In this document: piece after piece, positions 11,763 through 26,200 of the stretch
Position numbering within the stretch: the stretch's first letter is position 1
Layout: each line of letters opens with the position of its first letter
NCBI RefSeq assembly: GCF_014898055.3
Contig: NW_023605083.1
Coordinates: 94,823,483-94,887,482 of the forward strand
Length of the DNA stretch: 64,000 nucleotides
Direction of reading: 5' to 3'
From: Talpa occidentalis
Taxonomy: Eukaryota; Chordata; Mammalia; Eulipotyphla; Talpidae
Notes under the pieces: generated by a model
The model's input: the letters and a program-made list of their open reading frames with translations, nothing else
Told to the model about the DNA's origin: nothing
The model's database searches: none
Translations under genes and position numbers: made by a program

Positions 11763-14700
11763 ATGTTATATTTATAGAGAGAATATTGACAGGTTTTTTT
11801 TAAATACAGAAAATACCACCTACAATTGTTTTCATGTCTCAATTTCCTTTTTATTCCCATAGTTGGAGGACTTCATTTACCTGTGCATGACTGACTCAGC
11901 CAGAGTAGGGTGGCAGGGAAAGTCTCTGCAGCCCTGTCACCTGTGGGGCTACCTGTATATCAGGAAGTTCAGACGCCCTCTAGTGGTCACCTAGAAGATG
12001 TTTCAGAAGAAAAGCACCTGCTCATTTAGGGGCTTTTGAAAACTAGTCCGGAAACTCTTCAGTCTCTTCTTCTTTATAGGTGTCAGTTTGTCACTCAGAT
12101 CCTTGTTTTGGCTTCTTCTAATTTAGTGTAATTTTTCCTCTTTTTTGTATGGCTAGTTGCATGGAATCTGCTGAAGGAAAGCGAATGATACAAAAATATG
12201 AAGATACGGTCTCATTGCTGGAAAAGTAAGCAGCTCTTGGGATTGTAATGTTCTGAAAATTGCATAGCCCCCACCATGCCTTTTGCAGTTCTGAGCTTGT
12301 GCATATTCCTCAGTGACTTTGAAATGTCACTCAGTGTTTCAGGTTATAACTACAATATTTGTGAGTACAGCGTTTCTGGGCTGCAAACACTGGGTCTCTG
12401 GGGGAATGCAGCTCTATTCTAGAATCCAGACACTTTTCCAGTGTAGTTTTGTTGGGAGCATGAACTTGGCAGAGCTAAGAGAAGTGAGGTACTCCTGTGG
12501 CACTCTGAGATCAGTGTCGTGGAAAATCACACCAGCTGCTCACTAAGCAGAAAGCAACAGTTCATGCTTTGCAAAGAGAAAAGTAGTTTTAAAAATACCT
12601 CCCAATTCCTTTCATGGAGAAAGCATAAGAATAAATTTTACATGTGTTCATACTTATTTCTGCTTTAAAGCTGCAGGAATCTTTTGGGGCTAGGTTTAAT
12701 GCCCACACTGTTGTCAGATCTGATGTCACCACATCCCCCCAGGTGGGAAGCCTCTCAGTGCCTCCCATCATCTCAACGTGGTATTATAGTCATTCCTGAC
12801 ATTGCCTTTGCCTCCTCTCCAGCCTTGATCCTTACCCCTTCCTGCCTCTGGTGCGCTGTCTAATTCTCACTCCCAGAACACAGTCTGCTCTTTCTCATCT
12901 TTACCCTTTGTCAAAGCTGTTGTTTCTGCCACAAATGCCCCCTCATACCTCATTGTCCAAACTCTACTCATCATCTGAGTCTTAGTGAAGCATCACTTTC
13001 ACCCTTTTTCCATGACATATTCCCTGGCATTCTCCTTGTCACCCCCTCCCACCCCCACCAAATTGTAGCAAATAGCACATAAAATGTAAAATAACACTCA
13101 ATATAATAAAAACAGGACTTATATGATAAAAACATACTCTATAGAAAGACATTCCAGGGATGGGACCCTTCTTGCTGCTCAGGGTGCAGGCTGCCTCTGG
13201 AATGATAGCTGTAAAACAAACACTGAACACTATTTTTGCTTTTTGTCTCTTGTCCTAAAAATCCTCCTCTGACTTCTTTTGACTGGCAAAAACAGGTATT
13301 AATGTAGGTCTCTCATTGAAAGTGAAGTAACATAAGGTGAACTTTCAAAAAGCAGAGGGTACTATATATAGAGATGTATGTTATATGTGCTATTATATAT
13401 ATTCAGTTGATATATATTTTATACTTTTATTTATATAATTATGTATCTGGTTTACATATATATCTTCAGTCTATCATTGACAGACATTGGGAGTTGGAGG
13501 GTATCTATGAGGTGGTCATTGTCTCTGATCCTTGCAGGTATGAGACAAGACTTTATGAAAACTGGTGTCAGACTGTATCAGAGAAGTCACAGTACAACCT
13601 TTCTAGGTCGCTTCTGAAACGCGACCCAGAGACAAAGCAGATCACTGTCAACTTTAACCCACAGGTAAGTCAGGTTGACATCACTTCCTTTTAAGTCCCT
13701 GAAGAATTTTATTAAACTCTTGATCACAAAAGCAAAGAGACTTTTTATAAGAATATGTAAAAGCTCCCTGGGTTTTCTTTTTAAGAAGAACCTGTACTGC
13801 TATGTTTTCTTCAGTTGTCCATGATTGTCATATTCTTCTCCAGGGTCAGGTAATATATTTGCTTTGATTTTTCAAGACAGAAAATATTGTAAAATATCAC
13901 TGATCATTTATTATCAAAGAGCCAATTCAGCCTGCACTGAATACACACTGCATGTGAAGGCCATTGACTAGACATGGGAGGGCCAACCAAGTGTAATACC
14001 TGGTTCTTGCTCTCAAGGAACCCATAAGCCACTTGGGAGCCAGAACTTCAACGTGCAAAAAAAAAAATTCTATCTTCAGAATTTAGGATATAATAAATCT
14101 CAAAGGAGAAGCTTTGGAAATAAGACTTTAGAGTAGAGATTGTCAACAGACATGACTTTGTCCTTCTGGAGATATTTTTGGTTGTCAAACATGGAGGGAG
14201 TGGTAATAGCAAATAATAGACAGATACCAGGTTTGCTGAGCTCCTATATGCACTGAACAACTCACCACAACAAAGAGATTTTTTGTCCAAAAATATCAGT
14301 AGTGCTGAGATGGTAGGATATAGAAACAATTCAAATGCCCCAAAATTGATGATGGATCAAGAAGATGTGGTATATATACAGAATAGAATATTATTCAGCA
14401 GTCAAAAAAGATAAACTCATGCTATTCACAGCAACTTGGATGGAGCTGGAAGGGATTATGTTCAGTAAAAAAAGTCAGAAGGAAAAAGAAAATTATCAGA
14501 TAGTTTTACTTAAAGGAGGACTATAGGAGAAACAAAGGATCAGGAAAATTATAATAATAATACATAAATAAAAAACATTAGGGCCTCCCCGGTGGCGCAG
14601 CGGTTGAGCGCTGGGTTGCGAAGCTGCCGGCGACCTCTGCGGCACCGGTTCGATCCCCAGCTGCTCCCCGGCCACCAGAGGAGGGTCCCACATGGCGCGC

Positions 14701-17700
14701 AGACCTCTCCTGCCGCCCGCTGCTCCCCTCAGCAGTGTCCTTTGGTCCTTCTGCCTGCTCTGCTCCCCGCTCTGGCTCTGGTGAATTCTCTCACCCTCCC
14801 GCGCTTCTGACTGTACCCAGTGCATGTATAAACAAAACAAACAAACAAACAAATAAATAAATAAAAACATGCCTCTATAAATAAAAAAAAAAAATTAAAA
14901 AAAAAAAAAAAAAAACATTAGCAGGCAACTATAAATCAGAGACATTCTGCAGGGGAGGGGAGGGAGAGGGATCAAACCAGGGGTGGGAAGACCACAGGAA
15001 ACTATGGTGATGGTGTATGGGTGAATTGGTGGTGGGAATTTTATGGGACTACACCTGAGAGGAGAAAGCAAATATTGTATAAAAATGAACAATGATGTAA
15101 AATCTATATAAAATAAATTAATTTAAAAAATCTTAGTGCTGAAGAAAAGGATAACTCCAAATTAGAGCATATCAGGAAATGCATCATTAGGCTAAAAAAT
15201 ATATTGACCACATTGAGCTAAGAGCTCAACCTATTTCTGTCTTGATAACATGTTCTCCAGGAATGCAGCACAGAAAGAACTGAACACGAAGCTGATAACA
15301 TATTATTGTCTTCTGAGAAAACTGTAGTTTGAATAGAACTTCCATTTTGACTAGAATAAAAACCAACAAAGGGAGTTAAAGAATCCATTTCTGCACTTTG
15401 GCAAGACATGAGCCTGTCATTTAGCTCATTTAGCTCCTTGGAGTAATTTTATCAGCATTTGCTGCAAGCAGTATTGAATATTAAATGTTCAAAGAGATGA
15501 GCATCTGGATTACCAACTTGGCCAGTCTAGATGTTACCATTTCAGTATTTCAGTCCTCAGTTTTAGGCAGTCTTGAAGGTGAACCTCTACACTCCAAGGG
15601 TGAGGTCTCAATTTCCCAATGTGTAGCACATAGTAGACGCTTCACCAGTGTTTGTAAGTCAAAGAAGGGGAAGGAGAGAGGAAAGGAGTGAAAATAGAAA
15701 AAGAGAGAGGAGATAGGTACCTGAATTATAATATGTGTTGAGAGGAGACAACTACAAGAGGGCAAAGAAGAGTTGCCTTCTTGACTTTCGAGCTTCAAGG
15801 TGTGTAGCAAATGTTACATGGAGCCGGAATAAGAAATGCATGGGAGGAAAAATATATATGTATATTTATGTAAATTATTTATTTATTGTAATTTATTTTA
15901 AGTGACATTATCGGGCATGTAAATTATTTTCTGGTTTTATACCTCTGCACCTCTTTAATCCTCAGGTGTACCTTTTTATTTTTAACATTTTAACAGCTCT
16001 GAAAATGGCATATTTTTATAGTTTAAAGAAACACATTTTTCCTTCTTCCTTAGTTTTTTCCCCATCTTACAACTGGATAAAATATAGCATAAACAATGCC
16101 ACAGTAAAGATCTTTAGTGATTATAGTATCCATTCTTGATTATTATTTGGAATAAATGCCTAAAAATGGAATTAGTGGACTAAAGTCTTTTGTAATTTGA
16201 GACTTTGCGTGCATGTAATCTACCCATTCTTCAGAGAATGGAGCTCAGTCATTCTCCAGGAGTAAGATATCATTCAGTCCTTCAAATCCTTTTCAACTTG
16301 TTGAACTAAAAAATATTTCATTTGCATTTACTCTACTATTACTAAAGTAGAACATTTTTCACATGCTCATTGACAATTTGTATTTTTACTATGAACTGCT
16401 TGTACATTTCCTGTGCCCATTTTCTGATGGGAGTCCCCTATTTCCTGTGAACTTGCTAGAATATTTGGGAAATATTTGTCAACTATTAAGAAATAAGCTA
16501 CAAATTTTTTTTACCAGATTAAGTGTGTCATTTTATTATATGTATACTTTATGTACACATTATATGCAAGATAAATTTTATCTTTTATTTGTGGTTGCTT
16601 GGAATGACCATCTCTATCTCAATATGATATAAATAGTCCCACATTTTCTTTTAAATTTTGTTGCATTTTTTACATTAATTTTTTTTAATATCTACAGTTC
16701 ATTTCCCTATCAAATGGTTAGCATTTATCTTAATCCTGAGTGGGGTTGACTGGGCAACAATGAACTGGTACAAAGCCATTAGAGGAAGATGTCAGGGGAG
16801 TTTTAATCCGGAGAAGAGGCATGGGTAAAGATGGGAGGAGAAATTGTGACTTGGTATCTGTTTTCTCATCCACCCTATACACATTAGTCCTTACAGTTTC
16901 AAATATAAACATAATAAACGAGAGGGGATGAGGGGAGCACTTAGAACCCTCTTGGAGTCCTCTGTTGTTTCACTGGGCCATATCTGCTTGACTTTTCATT
17001 TCTGCGGTTGCCTCTAAACTTAGGGGCCCACAAAGTTTCGAAGAGGCTTGAGTGATTTCCATTTCCTCACTACCTAGTATGTTAAAACAAAAAGCAATAC
17101 AAGCACAGGCTTACAGAGATTATGAGATATTTAAAATAATTTTGTTTGGTAATTAAAGTTGCATGATGAGCATCTCCTCTCAATCTTTCCAGTGTCTCCT
17201 TGACTATGTGAAGCCAAGTCTACTTGAATTCATTTGGAGGAAATTTGACCATACATAGAGGTCCAAAGTTGAAACTGATCATGCATGTGGGTGGCCCAGG
17301 CCAGGTCACCACCCTTCACTGGGAACTGGCTTCATCAGCCACATACTCCAAAGGATCAAGGCAGAGCCCTTCCCTGCTATCACCGGTGTTTCTTCTCTCG
17401 GTTTTCTCTCTTCCTGCTCTTTGTGATTTACAGATTCAGTAAACATTATTGTGTTCTGAGTCATATACCTTTTGCCTAACATTCAATTTCCCTTCCTGGT
17501 GAATAGATTTAAGGAACTGGTGGGAGCAGAAGTTAAGAAGGAACCCAGAAGACCCCTGGGTTCCATTCCTCCATCCACATTGCAGCTATTTACTGCCACT
17601 AGGCTATAGCCTCCTATGTTGACTCTTTTCTCCAGTTGATTTCAGTGTTGAAAGAAATGAGTTATCTTGAACCCAGGCAGATGAAGCACATCCCTGAAAC

Positions 17701-20700
17701 AGCAGCAGCCATGTTCTCCTCCAGGGAATTCTATCGGCAGCTTGTGGCTAATTTGGAATTGATGGCAAATTGGTACAACAAGATTATGAAAACTCTGCTG
17801 GAGGTGGAATTTCCATTAGTGGAGGAAGAGCTGAAAAACATTGATTTCTGCCTGAGAGCAGCAGAGGAGACTATGAACTGGAAAACAGAAGGTAACAGGA
17901 AGACGGGGGCAAAGGGTGGTAGCTAAGAGTCTAAATAAAGTAAGTAGAACCTCAAATTACTCCCCTGTAATCTCAATTGGGTTTGAAATACAAGCCTACC
18001 TTCTCCTTAGACATATATCTAAAGTAGAGAAGCCAAGGAGGGCTGGTATTCTATCTGCATTCTCTTTGGATATAACCGGTAGATTTAGAAATATTTCTTG
18101 CCATGTACTTCAGGGGCTCAGGGACTGTATGACCTGTCACAGTCTCCAGCACATATTGGGCACTCTGCAAATGAGCCTTTTTCTATATTATCATTGTTAC
18201 TTAATTTTCTCAACTAGACTGTGAACATCTTAAATGAGAGAGCTATGAGTTTCTCTGTACCAAGTTTTTTATATTTGGTAGGCAAGCCTTACCTCATTCT
18301 CTTCCCCCATAATCAGGGTTGTGGTAAGAAAATACTTTTTGCTATAATTAGGTAGGAAAATTCTCTCATGATAGTGAAGTAAACTATGCAGGAAAGACTA
18401 ATAAAACCCATAATTTTAAATCCTTGTATTTTATAACAACTAGATCTTTAGTTATACCTCTATAAACTATTTCTATTATTTATATCTCTTTTGTGGAGCA
18501 GGCATTTGGGATTATGTCATTAAAATTACCAATGATATTCATGATCTCGAACAAAGAATTCAGAGAACTAAAGACAACGTGGAAGAGATTCAAAATATCA
18601 TGACAACATGGGTGTCTCCAATATTTAAGAGAAAAGATGGAAAAAAGGAATGCCTTCTTTCCATGGAAGATCAGCATGATAGGATGGAAAAATACTACAA
18701 TCTCATTAAAGAATCTGGTCTTAAGATCCATGCCCTTGTTCAGGTAATAACCAAACACTCAGACGCACATGCCATGAGTATAGGGAAAGCAGCAAGAAGT
18801 GTTTTTGGATACAAGAAGTGATTTGGAAATAAGAACAATCAATAGATGTTGCATCTTCTGCAATCAGGGATAGAAGTTTATACAGCTAGCAAAATAACTA
18901 AAGCTAATACCTAAGGGGAGTGAAAAGTCACATTCCAGTTTTAGTGTGTCAAAATTAATACTATCTAAATAATGACAACTCTTAGTTGTTACGTGGCTTA
19001 AGGTCTACACCACATCTTCATGGGATGGAAGGAGATGCCAAGGACAGAATCTAAATTATCTACTATATTAATGACCCCAACTTGCCCACACACACTAGTG
19101 TGTGGTTCTCCAGTATCATCCTCATAACCTAGCTTTACAGTGTCTGAAAGATAAAAGATTACCAGGGTAATCTTAACTGCATTTGATAAAGAGAATAAAA
19201 AATGAAGATCATTGCCCTTCATGCAGTAAGTCTCTCCTCTGCATCGTGATTAGGATAACCTCATGTCCTGTCATGAAAGACTGAACAATGGAGAAGAGCT
19301 ATACAGACTACCAGCTCTGACCCTACTGAAGTAGTCATAGGACTCTTCTGACAGTCTGATCTCATGAACAAAGTCAATAACAAATCCCAGTTGTTATCTT
19401 TGGGTTATCTATGGGTTAAAGCACAATAAAATGATGAACCTTAAGCTCTAATGATGACCAGTAAAAGGGATAATTGCCATAATTGTGACTTTGAAAGATA
19501 GAGTCCCTCAACTTGATATATTTTTAACCTCTTCTGGCCATATGTCCAGTAATTCAGGAAACATAGTGTGGATTCCCAGACATAATTCTTTTAATCCACC
19601 TTTTGTCCAACTATCCATTTATTTACTCATCTATCCACCTAGTGTCTATCCATTAGCTATATTTCCAAAATTCTCCTAGGCACTATATTGAATATCAAGA
19701 AAATGCAAGATAGAGATCCTGCCTTTGAGTGGAAGAAAATCAAAGACAAACTCCAGAAAATACTTAAGATTTGAAAAGTTTGTATGTCTGTATGTAATAT
19801 GTGCTGAATTAATTTTCATTTACTAGGCAATATAGGGTTTGAGTTTATTGCTCTACATATAAATATATGTGCACTGGACAACATGTTTTTTATTCCATTT
19901 TTTAATAATGTTCTATAAGATCAATTATTTCAAACTTGTTGATAGCATAGTTCAGATCTTCTATGACTATTTTTGGCTTTTATCTATTTGTTCTACCAAT
20001 GACTGGATAAAATCTCCACCTATGATTTTGGATTTGCATATTTCTTTAGTTCTGTCAGATCATTTTTTTAATCAAATAATTGAAGCTCTGTTTGTGGGTG
20101 CAAGTACATCTATAATTATAATTTCCTGATAAATGAACAATTATATATTTATGAAAGTCCCTTTTTTTCTAATAATACTCCTTTATCTTGAAATCTGTTT
20201 TTGATGTAATATAACTTTTCTTTACAGACTCCTTCTTCCTACATTTTTGCATTATCCCTCTTTTCACACCCCTTTAGATTCAGCCTATTTCTTTGAATTC
20301 AAATTTGCTCCCTTATATATAGCATATGTAGAATCATACTTTTTAAAAATCTAGCAACTCTGCCTATTAATTGGAATGTTTAGAATATTTACATTTAGTG
20401 TAACTATTGATATCATTGGATTTAGCTTTTCTATTTTGCTGTTTGTTTTCTATTTTCCTCATATCTTTTTTGTTCTATTCCTCCCTTCCCACCTGTTTGG
20501 TGATATATTGTATATTTTTTAGTATTCTATTTAAATTTTTAATTGATATTTCACCTTTACTTTATTTGCATTACATTTTTAGTGAGTTGTTCTAGGTTTT
20601 AGATTTTTTTTTAAGATTTATTTACTTATTTATGTAAGAGCTGGGTACAGGCCAGAGGTGTCAGGGGTGAAAGGATTCACCAGAGACAGAGTGGAGAACA

Positions 20701-23157
20701 GAACAGGCAGATTGACTGAAGTACACTGCTGAGGGGAGCAGCGGGTGAGACAGGAGAGGTCTGCTGCACCATGTGGGGATCAAACTCTTCTGCAGTGGCT
20801 GCGGCTAGCTTCATAGGTTGCGCCTTAACCCCTTGCACCACCAAAAGGCCCTAGGTTTTAGATCTTGAACTAGTCACATTGTCCTTAATGTTATCTCATG
20901 GAATATAGGAACTCAGTAACAATATGATTCAATTCAATCACCTTTTAGCTTTCGCACTATTAGTATGTGTGTGAGCGTGTGTATGTATGTGTATAAAATA
21001 ACCCCCAAAATAGAGTGTAATTTTTATTGCTGTAAAAATGTCATAAAAATACTTATAGTACATTACATCTACCCACATATTCACAAGATCCAGTGTTATT
21101 ATTTCTTTCTACAGAACTGAGTTATCATCTACAGCCACTCTTCAGCCTGAAGAACTTCCTTTAGTATTTCTGTAGTTCAAGTCAGCTAATGACACATTCT
21201 CTCAGTTTTTCAATTTGTTTATATGAAAATGTCCTTATTTCACCTTAGGTTTTGAAGGATAGTTTCACTGGGTATATATTTCTGTGTAGACAGTTTTATT
21301 TTTCTTTCAGAAGTCATTTCATTGTCTTTTATTATGTTTCTGATGATTAGTCAGCCATAATTTGTGTCTTTGTTCTTCTATCTGTGATGTATTATTTATC
21401 TTAGGATGTTTTTAATAGATTCTTTCATAATCTCTGTATTTGTTTCCATTTGACTATCATGTGCCTAAGTGGGTTTTCTTTGTATTTATCCTGCTTGAAG
21501 TTTGTGACCTTCTTAATTCTGGTTTTCATGAAATTTAGGAATTTTTTAATTAAATTATGGCATTCTTGTGTCATAATTACAGTATCTGCTTTATTTTCTG
21601 AGTCTCCTTTTTAATACAACAGAAATTCCTTTTTCTCTTAGCTGAAATAGGAAAAAGGAACAGGTATTTTAATTATTATGGCAGCTCTTTTTCTGAATCT
21701 GTTCTTAGTGATTGTTTTCTCTCCTGGTAAATTTCACATTTTCTCATTTCTTTACTTGTCTAGTGATTTTTATTATGTTCTAGTCATGTGAAATGCCTCT
21801 TTATTACAATATGAGTGTTATTTTCTTTAGAGAGCTTGTGGCTTTGATTTGGCAGGCAATTAACTGAAAGCTAGGTCCGCTTGATCCTGTGGAAATTCCA
21901 TTTTAAGCTTTGTTTGGGAGATTCTAAATAGGTCTTAGCTGCAATCCTAAAGCATAGTATTTCTGGAGTCTCACCTGAATTCCTAGGTTAACTGAAAGTT
22001 CCTTTCATTATTTATGATAGAAAATGACATCTTACAGCACTGTTTGACCTACATAATTTTCATTCAGTTTGGTGGCCTCCGTAAATCTTCTCTGCCAAAC
22101 CTTACAGTCTTGCCATAAATATGTATGGCTTAATACTCAGTCAAAGATTCAAGAGGACTCAGTTGCCCCACACCTAAGGAAGGATGTTGTGATTAAGGTC
22201 CACTTCCCTATGCCATTATTTGAAAAGTGCCTCTAGGTAGAAAATCAACTGGATATGAATCTTTGGTTCCTTTCTCTTAAGAATCATATGCCTGCCCTTT
22301 CTTTTATCCACTTGCCCAAAACAACTGTTTCTTGCATTGTATCCAGTTCTATTATTGTCTGTATAAGAAGGGCAAAGTCAATTTCATTCCTCATTATGAT
22401 AGTATCAGAAATGTAAGCTATTTCTTTATAGTTCACAGAAAATTCTAACATGTTTGCTTCTTAGACCATTAGATTTGAGGTAGATAAGTAAATGGTACAG
22501 AAAATTATATTGATGATAATGTGACAATAGAGAGGAATAAGATTATTAGACAAAGCAGTCATAAAAACTATTTTTTTTTAATTTAGAAATAGACAAACAT
22601 ATACTGCTTAATACCTGAGAGCAATTCTGTATTGTCATTGTATTATAATTTGCATGATGATGGGCTTTAATTAATTAATCATATCTTAAATCTACTTAGG
22701 AAGTGCTAATGCACTTAAAAGTTTTGTCACTTAAAGGTAAGATCATGTGATTTTTTTTAATCCAAGAGAAATTACAACACCGCAGTGTTTCCTAAAGGGA
22801 TGTGAGCCACCTTGAAAATGTACTTCTGCAAAGTATTTATTACTTTCATCAACAAAAAGTCAACAATAGCAAGGTGACCACAGAACTGAGACATACAGCA
22901 AAGAAGGGGCTAGGAAGGGGGCCACAAAACAGGAGGAGAAGGAGAAACACAAGGGAATATGGTGATGGTTCATGGGTGATACAGTGGCAGGAGAACTATG
23001 AGTACTACAATGATACAATTATATAAGACAAAAATTTAATTAATAAAAAAGTATTTAGTGCTTTCTCTGAAGAGATAAGATAGAGGGTTACTATATTTTC
23101 CATACTATCAGATCACAACAGTATCATGTAAAAGAGAGAAGTGGGGAGACAGGGAAG

Positions 23158-23208
<51 letters not shown>

Positions 23209-26200
23209 ATGAAGGATAAGAGCATGGACATTTGTTTTCTAAATCATTCAGATGAGAAAGGTTTATATTTAATATTAATAATCAATAACAAATCACTCCC
23301 ACTCATTTCTAAGCATTGTCTAGGAAATGCTTCACTTGTTTGAGACCAAAATTTTTATAAGCCTTGAATCATAATGTCCTTTACCCTTAGTATTCCCTCC
23401 TCTTCTTTCCTAACTTCTGCTGAGGCAGCTTCTTCCATACTATGACTGTCAGCATTTATGAAGCATACACTATATTCATCAATAGTCCTCTTGAGAAGGT
23501 AGCCTGACCCTGTCCTCCTTTCTCACAGTCAGGATGAGACAACATATTCCCTTCATGGATTAACTTTGTAGTCTTTTAATCAGTGGTCACACCCATTTGA
23601 CAGAATGGATTTGATGCATGTGTAATAGCAAGTATTTCAAATTAATGCTTATTTCCTCCATGTGTTGCTTTTATTGCCGTCAATGAGCATTTCTTTAGTT
23701 CTTCCATGTTATTAAACATATTTCATATATGTTCTTCTTTATTTTGTAGGAAAACCTGTGTCTGTTTTCAGCAGACCCAGCCTCCAATATCTGGAAGACT
23801 TATGTTAATTACATTGATGATATGTTGCTGGATGGATTCTTTCTTGCCATTGAGTGCTCCCTCAAGTACCTCCTGGAAAATACTGGTAGTTACTGGCTTA
23901 GAGATGTGGAATAAATTATTACTGGAAAGATAACAGTAATATCATCTGCTAAATTATACTGAAGTACAATTGAGTGTTCTATGACTTTGCCCAAATGTTG
24001 TGGCCATATTCAATTTGTGAATTATATACAATAAGATAGCAAAAGTACTGACTTTGTAAATTGTTCTAAGAGATGGAACTTCCATATCTTTAAAACTCAT
24101 GCTCTAAGATAATGAAGCCCATAGCAAAGCAAAAACATTAAAAACTAATTCAATCTAAATCAAGCTTCAGTGAGAGGAGTGACTAAGTTGGAGCAGTGAA
24201 ATAATAGTTACTAATGATGACTTCATCTGGATTGACACGTGGGAATGGGAGGGGGACAGTCTGTGCTTCAAGCTTCATGTAATTCATCTCTGCAGTCTTT
24301 TGAGAATATGGGGAGGCTGTAAATAGCCAGGTTAAGTATAAGAAATACAAGTTTTCCTGTGTGAAAGAGTCAGATAAGAAGCTGGAGATATGGTTGCTGT
24401 CAGAAGGAGAAGTAATGTTAAGAAAGTAATGGGCAGTCTTTGAAACTGTTGAAAAAGACTGTTAAAGGCTTTATCATAGATAAACTGGCCTATGGTTTTG
24501 AACAGAGTCAAAAATATAATAGGGGCTAACTTTGGTTAGTAAGTGATGACATGGAAAAAAGACAGAAGGTTCAGGGCTAAAGTTGAATTAAATCTTCACA
24601 ATCTGGTTGAATCTGAGATGATTTGAGCAAGGATTATATCAAAAAATTAGTCAAACTAGGGAAGCAGAAGTAAATATTTTGAAGACGAAGAATGAAGGTG
24701 AGATCAGAGTTGAAGACAATGATTTCAACCTAAGGAAAAAAAAAAAACAAATGGAGAATTAAAATAGGTAGGCCAGCATCAGCGCCCAGATAGGCAACAC
24801 ATTTAAGAGAGTGCATGCAGAATACAGAGAGGAAGGGCACAATACTGGATGGTAATTCAGACAGGCAAATTTCTGACAGTCTTGGTAGGAGGAGTAAGTA
24901 ACTGAGATTAGAGACATGATCTCTGCTTGCAGGCAGGAAGGGTATCCTAAGTCAAGGAGATCTAGCAACAGGATACAGGGGTTCAGCATTGTCAACAAGG
25001 TGGGAGATCATCTTCTAGAACCTGGAGACAAGTAACCAGTGAAGTATGGAGCACAGGCACTGAGACTGAATAACTGCTTCTTAGGGAGCAGGCCCTATAG
25101 CATTTACCTTAGTGAACTGACTAAACCTCCTCTGATGTCAGTGGCTGAAGGGTTCTCATCCCTAGAAGCTCCAGGAAGATACCCAGCTGCACTTGAGGAG
25201 AGGCCCATCATGAGAGAGGGATCTTGACTTCAGTGTCTCCACCCTTGGCCAGTAGCTATCCAGCTCTCCGGATGTGGATTGTCTGATGTGTCACTTGTCC
25301 TCCTCTTGTGAAAAGGAGAAGATGGGAGCAATAGGATGAAGAGAAGGCACAGTAGTGTTTCTTCAAGATTGCCAATGTTACTTTCCCTACCTGGAAATGG
25401 GAGGAAAAGGGAACATATTTTTTTCACACTGTAGCAGCTCCCTAAGCTGAAAATCTATTGGCAAAATTTAAAAGGCACTGCTTCTCTAAAAGCAGGTAAA
25501 GGAGTCTGAAAAGCATAGCCTCTGAGAAGAAAAAAATCACTCTGACCCTTTGCAATAGCTCAGTGTGTCCACTTCATGTTCTCTGATCCACCCTTACCAT
25601 TTTCACTTTCTTGTGCTGTCAAGTCAGTACAATTTCCATGGCTTGGGCTGGCCCCCAGTCATCTCTCAGAGTCCAAACTCTCTCCAGTTTAAGTGCAACC
25701 CACTCTATTTCACACCTGGCTGCAAAGTAGAACTGGGAAATGCTACATGCCCATTTATCACCATTTCTGTGAAGAAGGTGGATAATGGAGATTTCAATGA
25801 GTAGACTCTACCACCCATGGTATCCAAAGTGTCCATCACCTTCTTTAAAATGATTTACTTGTACCAAGGTTGTGTCACTTGTACCAAGGTTGTGGACTAT
25901 ATATTAATATACAGTCTGGCTTGTATACTAATGATGTTGGCATGGCATCTTGTATTGGCATTAGTTTCTCATGTCAGCCCACGGGGCACAAATGTCATAT
26001 ATTAAGGTAGTCTTGATAAGTCCTCTAAACCCTGTAAATTTTATGCAACCTGATGTATTAAATTATAAATATCTAATGCATATAGTAATATAGACTATAT
26101 TGTGAGTATACAAAGCATTATATTATAGTTTTTTTTTTTAATTTCGTTATGGTAGTGTAGTTACTGTTCTATTGGTAAACTCTCATTCCCTTAAGATAAA

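Larger units (their letters stand above)
9194..12156 (+). other. Intron 4
   Basis: A 3.0-kb intron with an ancient repeat (9327-9545), a truncated antisense L1 3' end (9550-9985), a short MIR piece, an antisense SINE (about 11297-11566) and TG/TA microsatellites near 11.69-11.76 kb. The stretch from 10.1 to 11.2 kb shows nothing I recognise. Confidence 0.7.
13665..17635 (+). other. Intron 6
   Basis: A 4.0-kb intron containing an L1 3' end with a SINE nested inside it (14309-15133) and an older LINE-like AT-rich tract at about 15840-16640. The remaining sequence is unassigned. Confidence 0.7.
18744..23749 (+). other. Intron 8
   Basis: A 5.0-kb intron dominated by a decayed minus-strand L1 (about 19800-21960) with a younger SINE inserted at 20605-20850, an L1 3'-UTR remnant near 22880-23050 and an AG microsatellite at 23170-23206. 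Confidence 0.7.

Noticed and set aside
17160..17480. Possible solitary LTR
   Set aside because: The text has an AGTAAA-like signal and pyrimidine-rich stretches, but I could not find terminal TG...CA ends or flanking duplications.
22802..23026. 74-codon open frame
   Set aside because: Overlaps an L1 3'-UTR remnant. No conserved feature seen.
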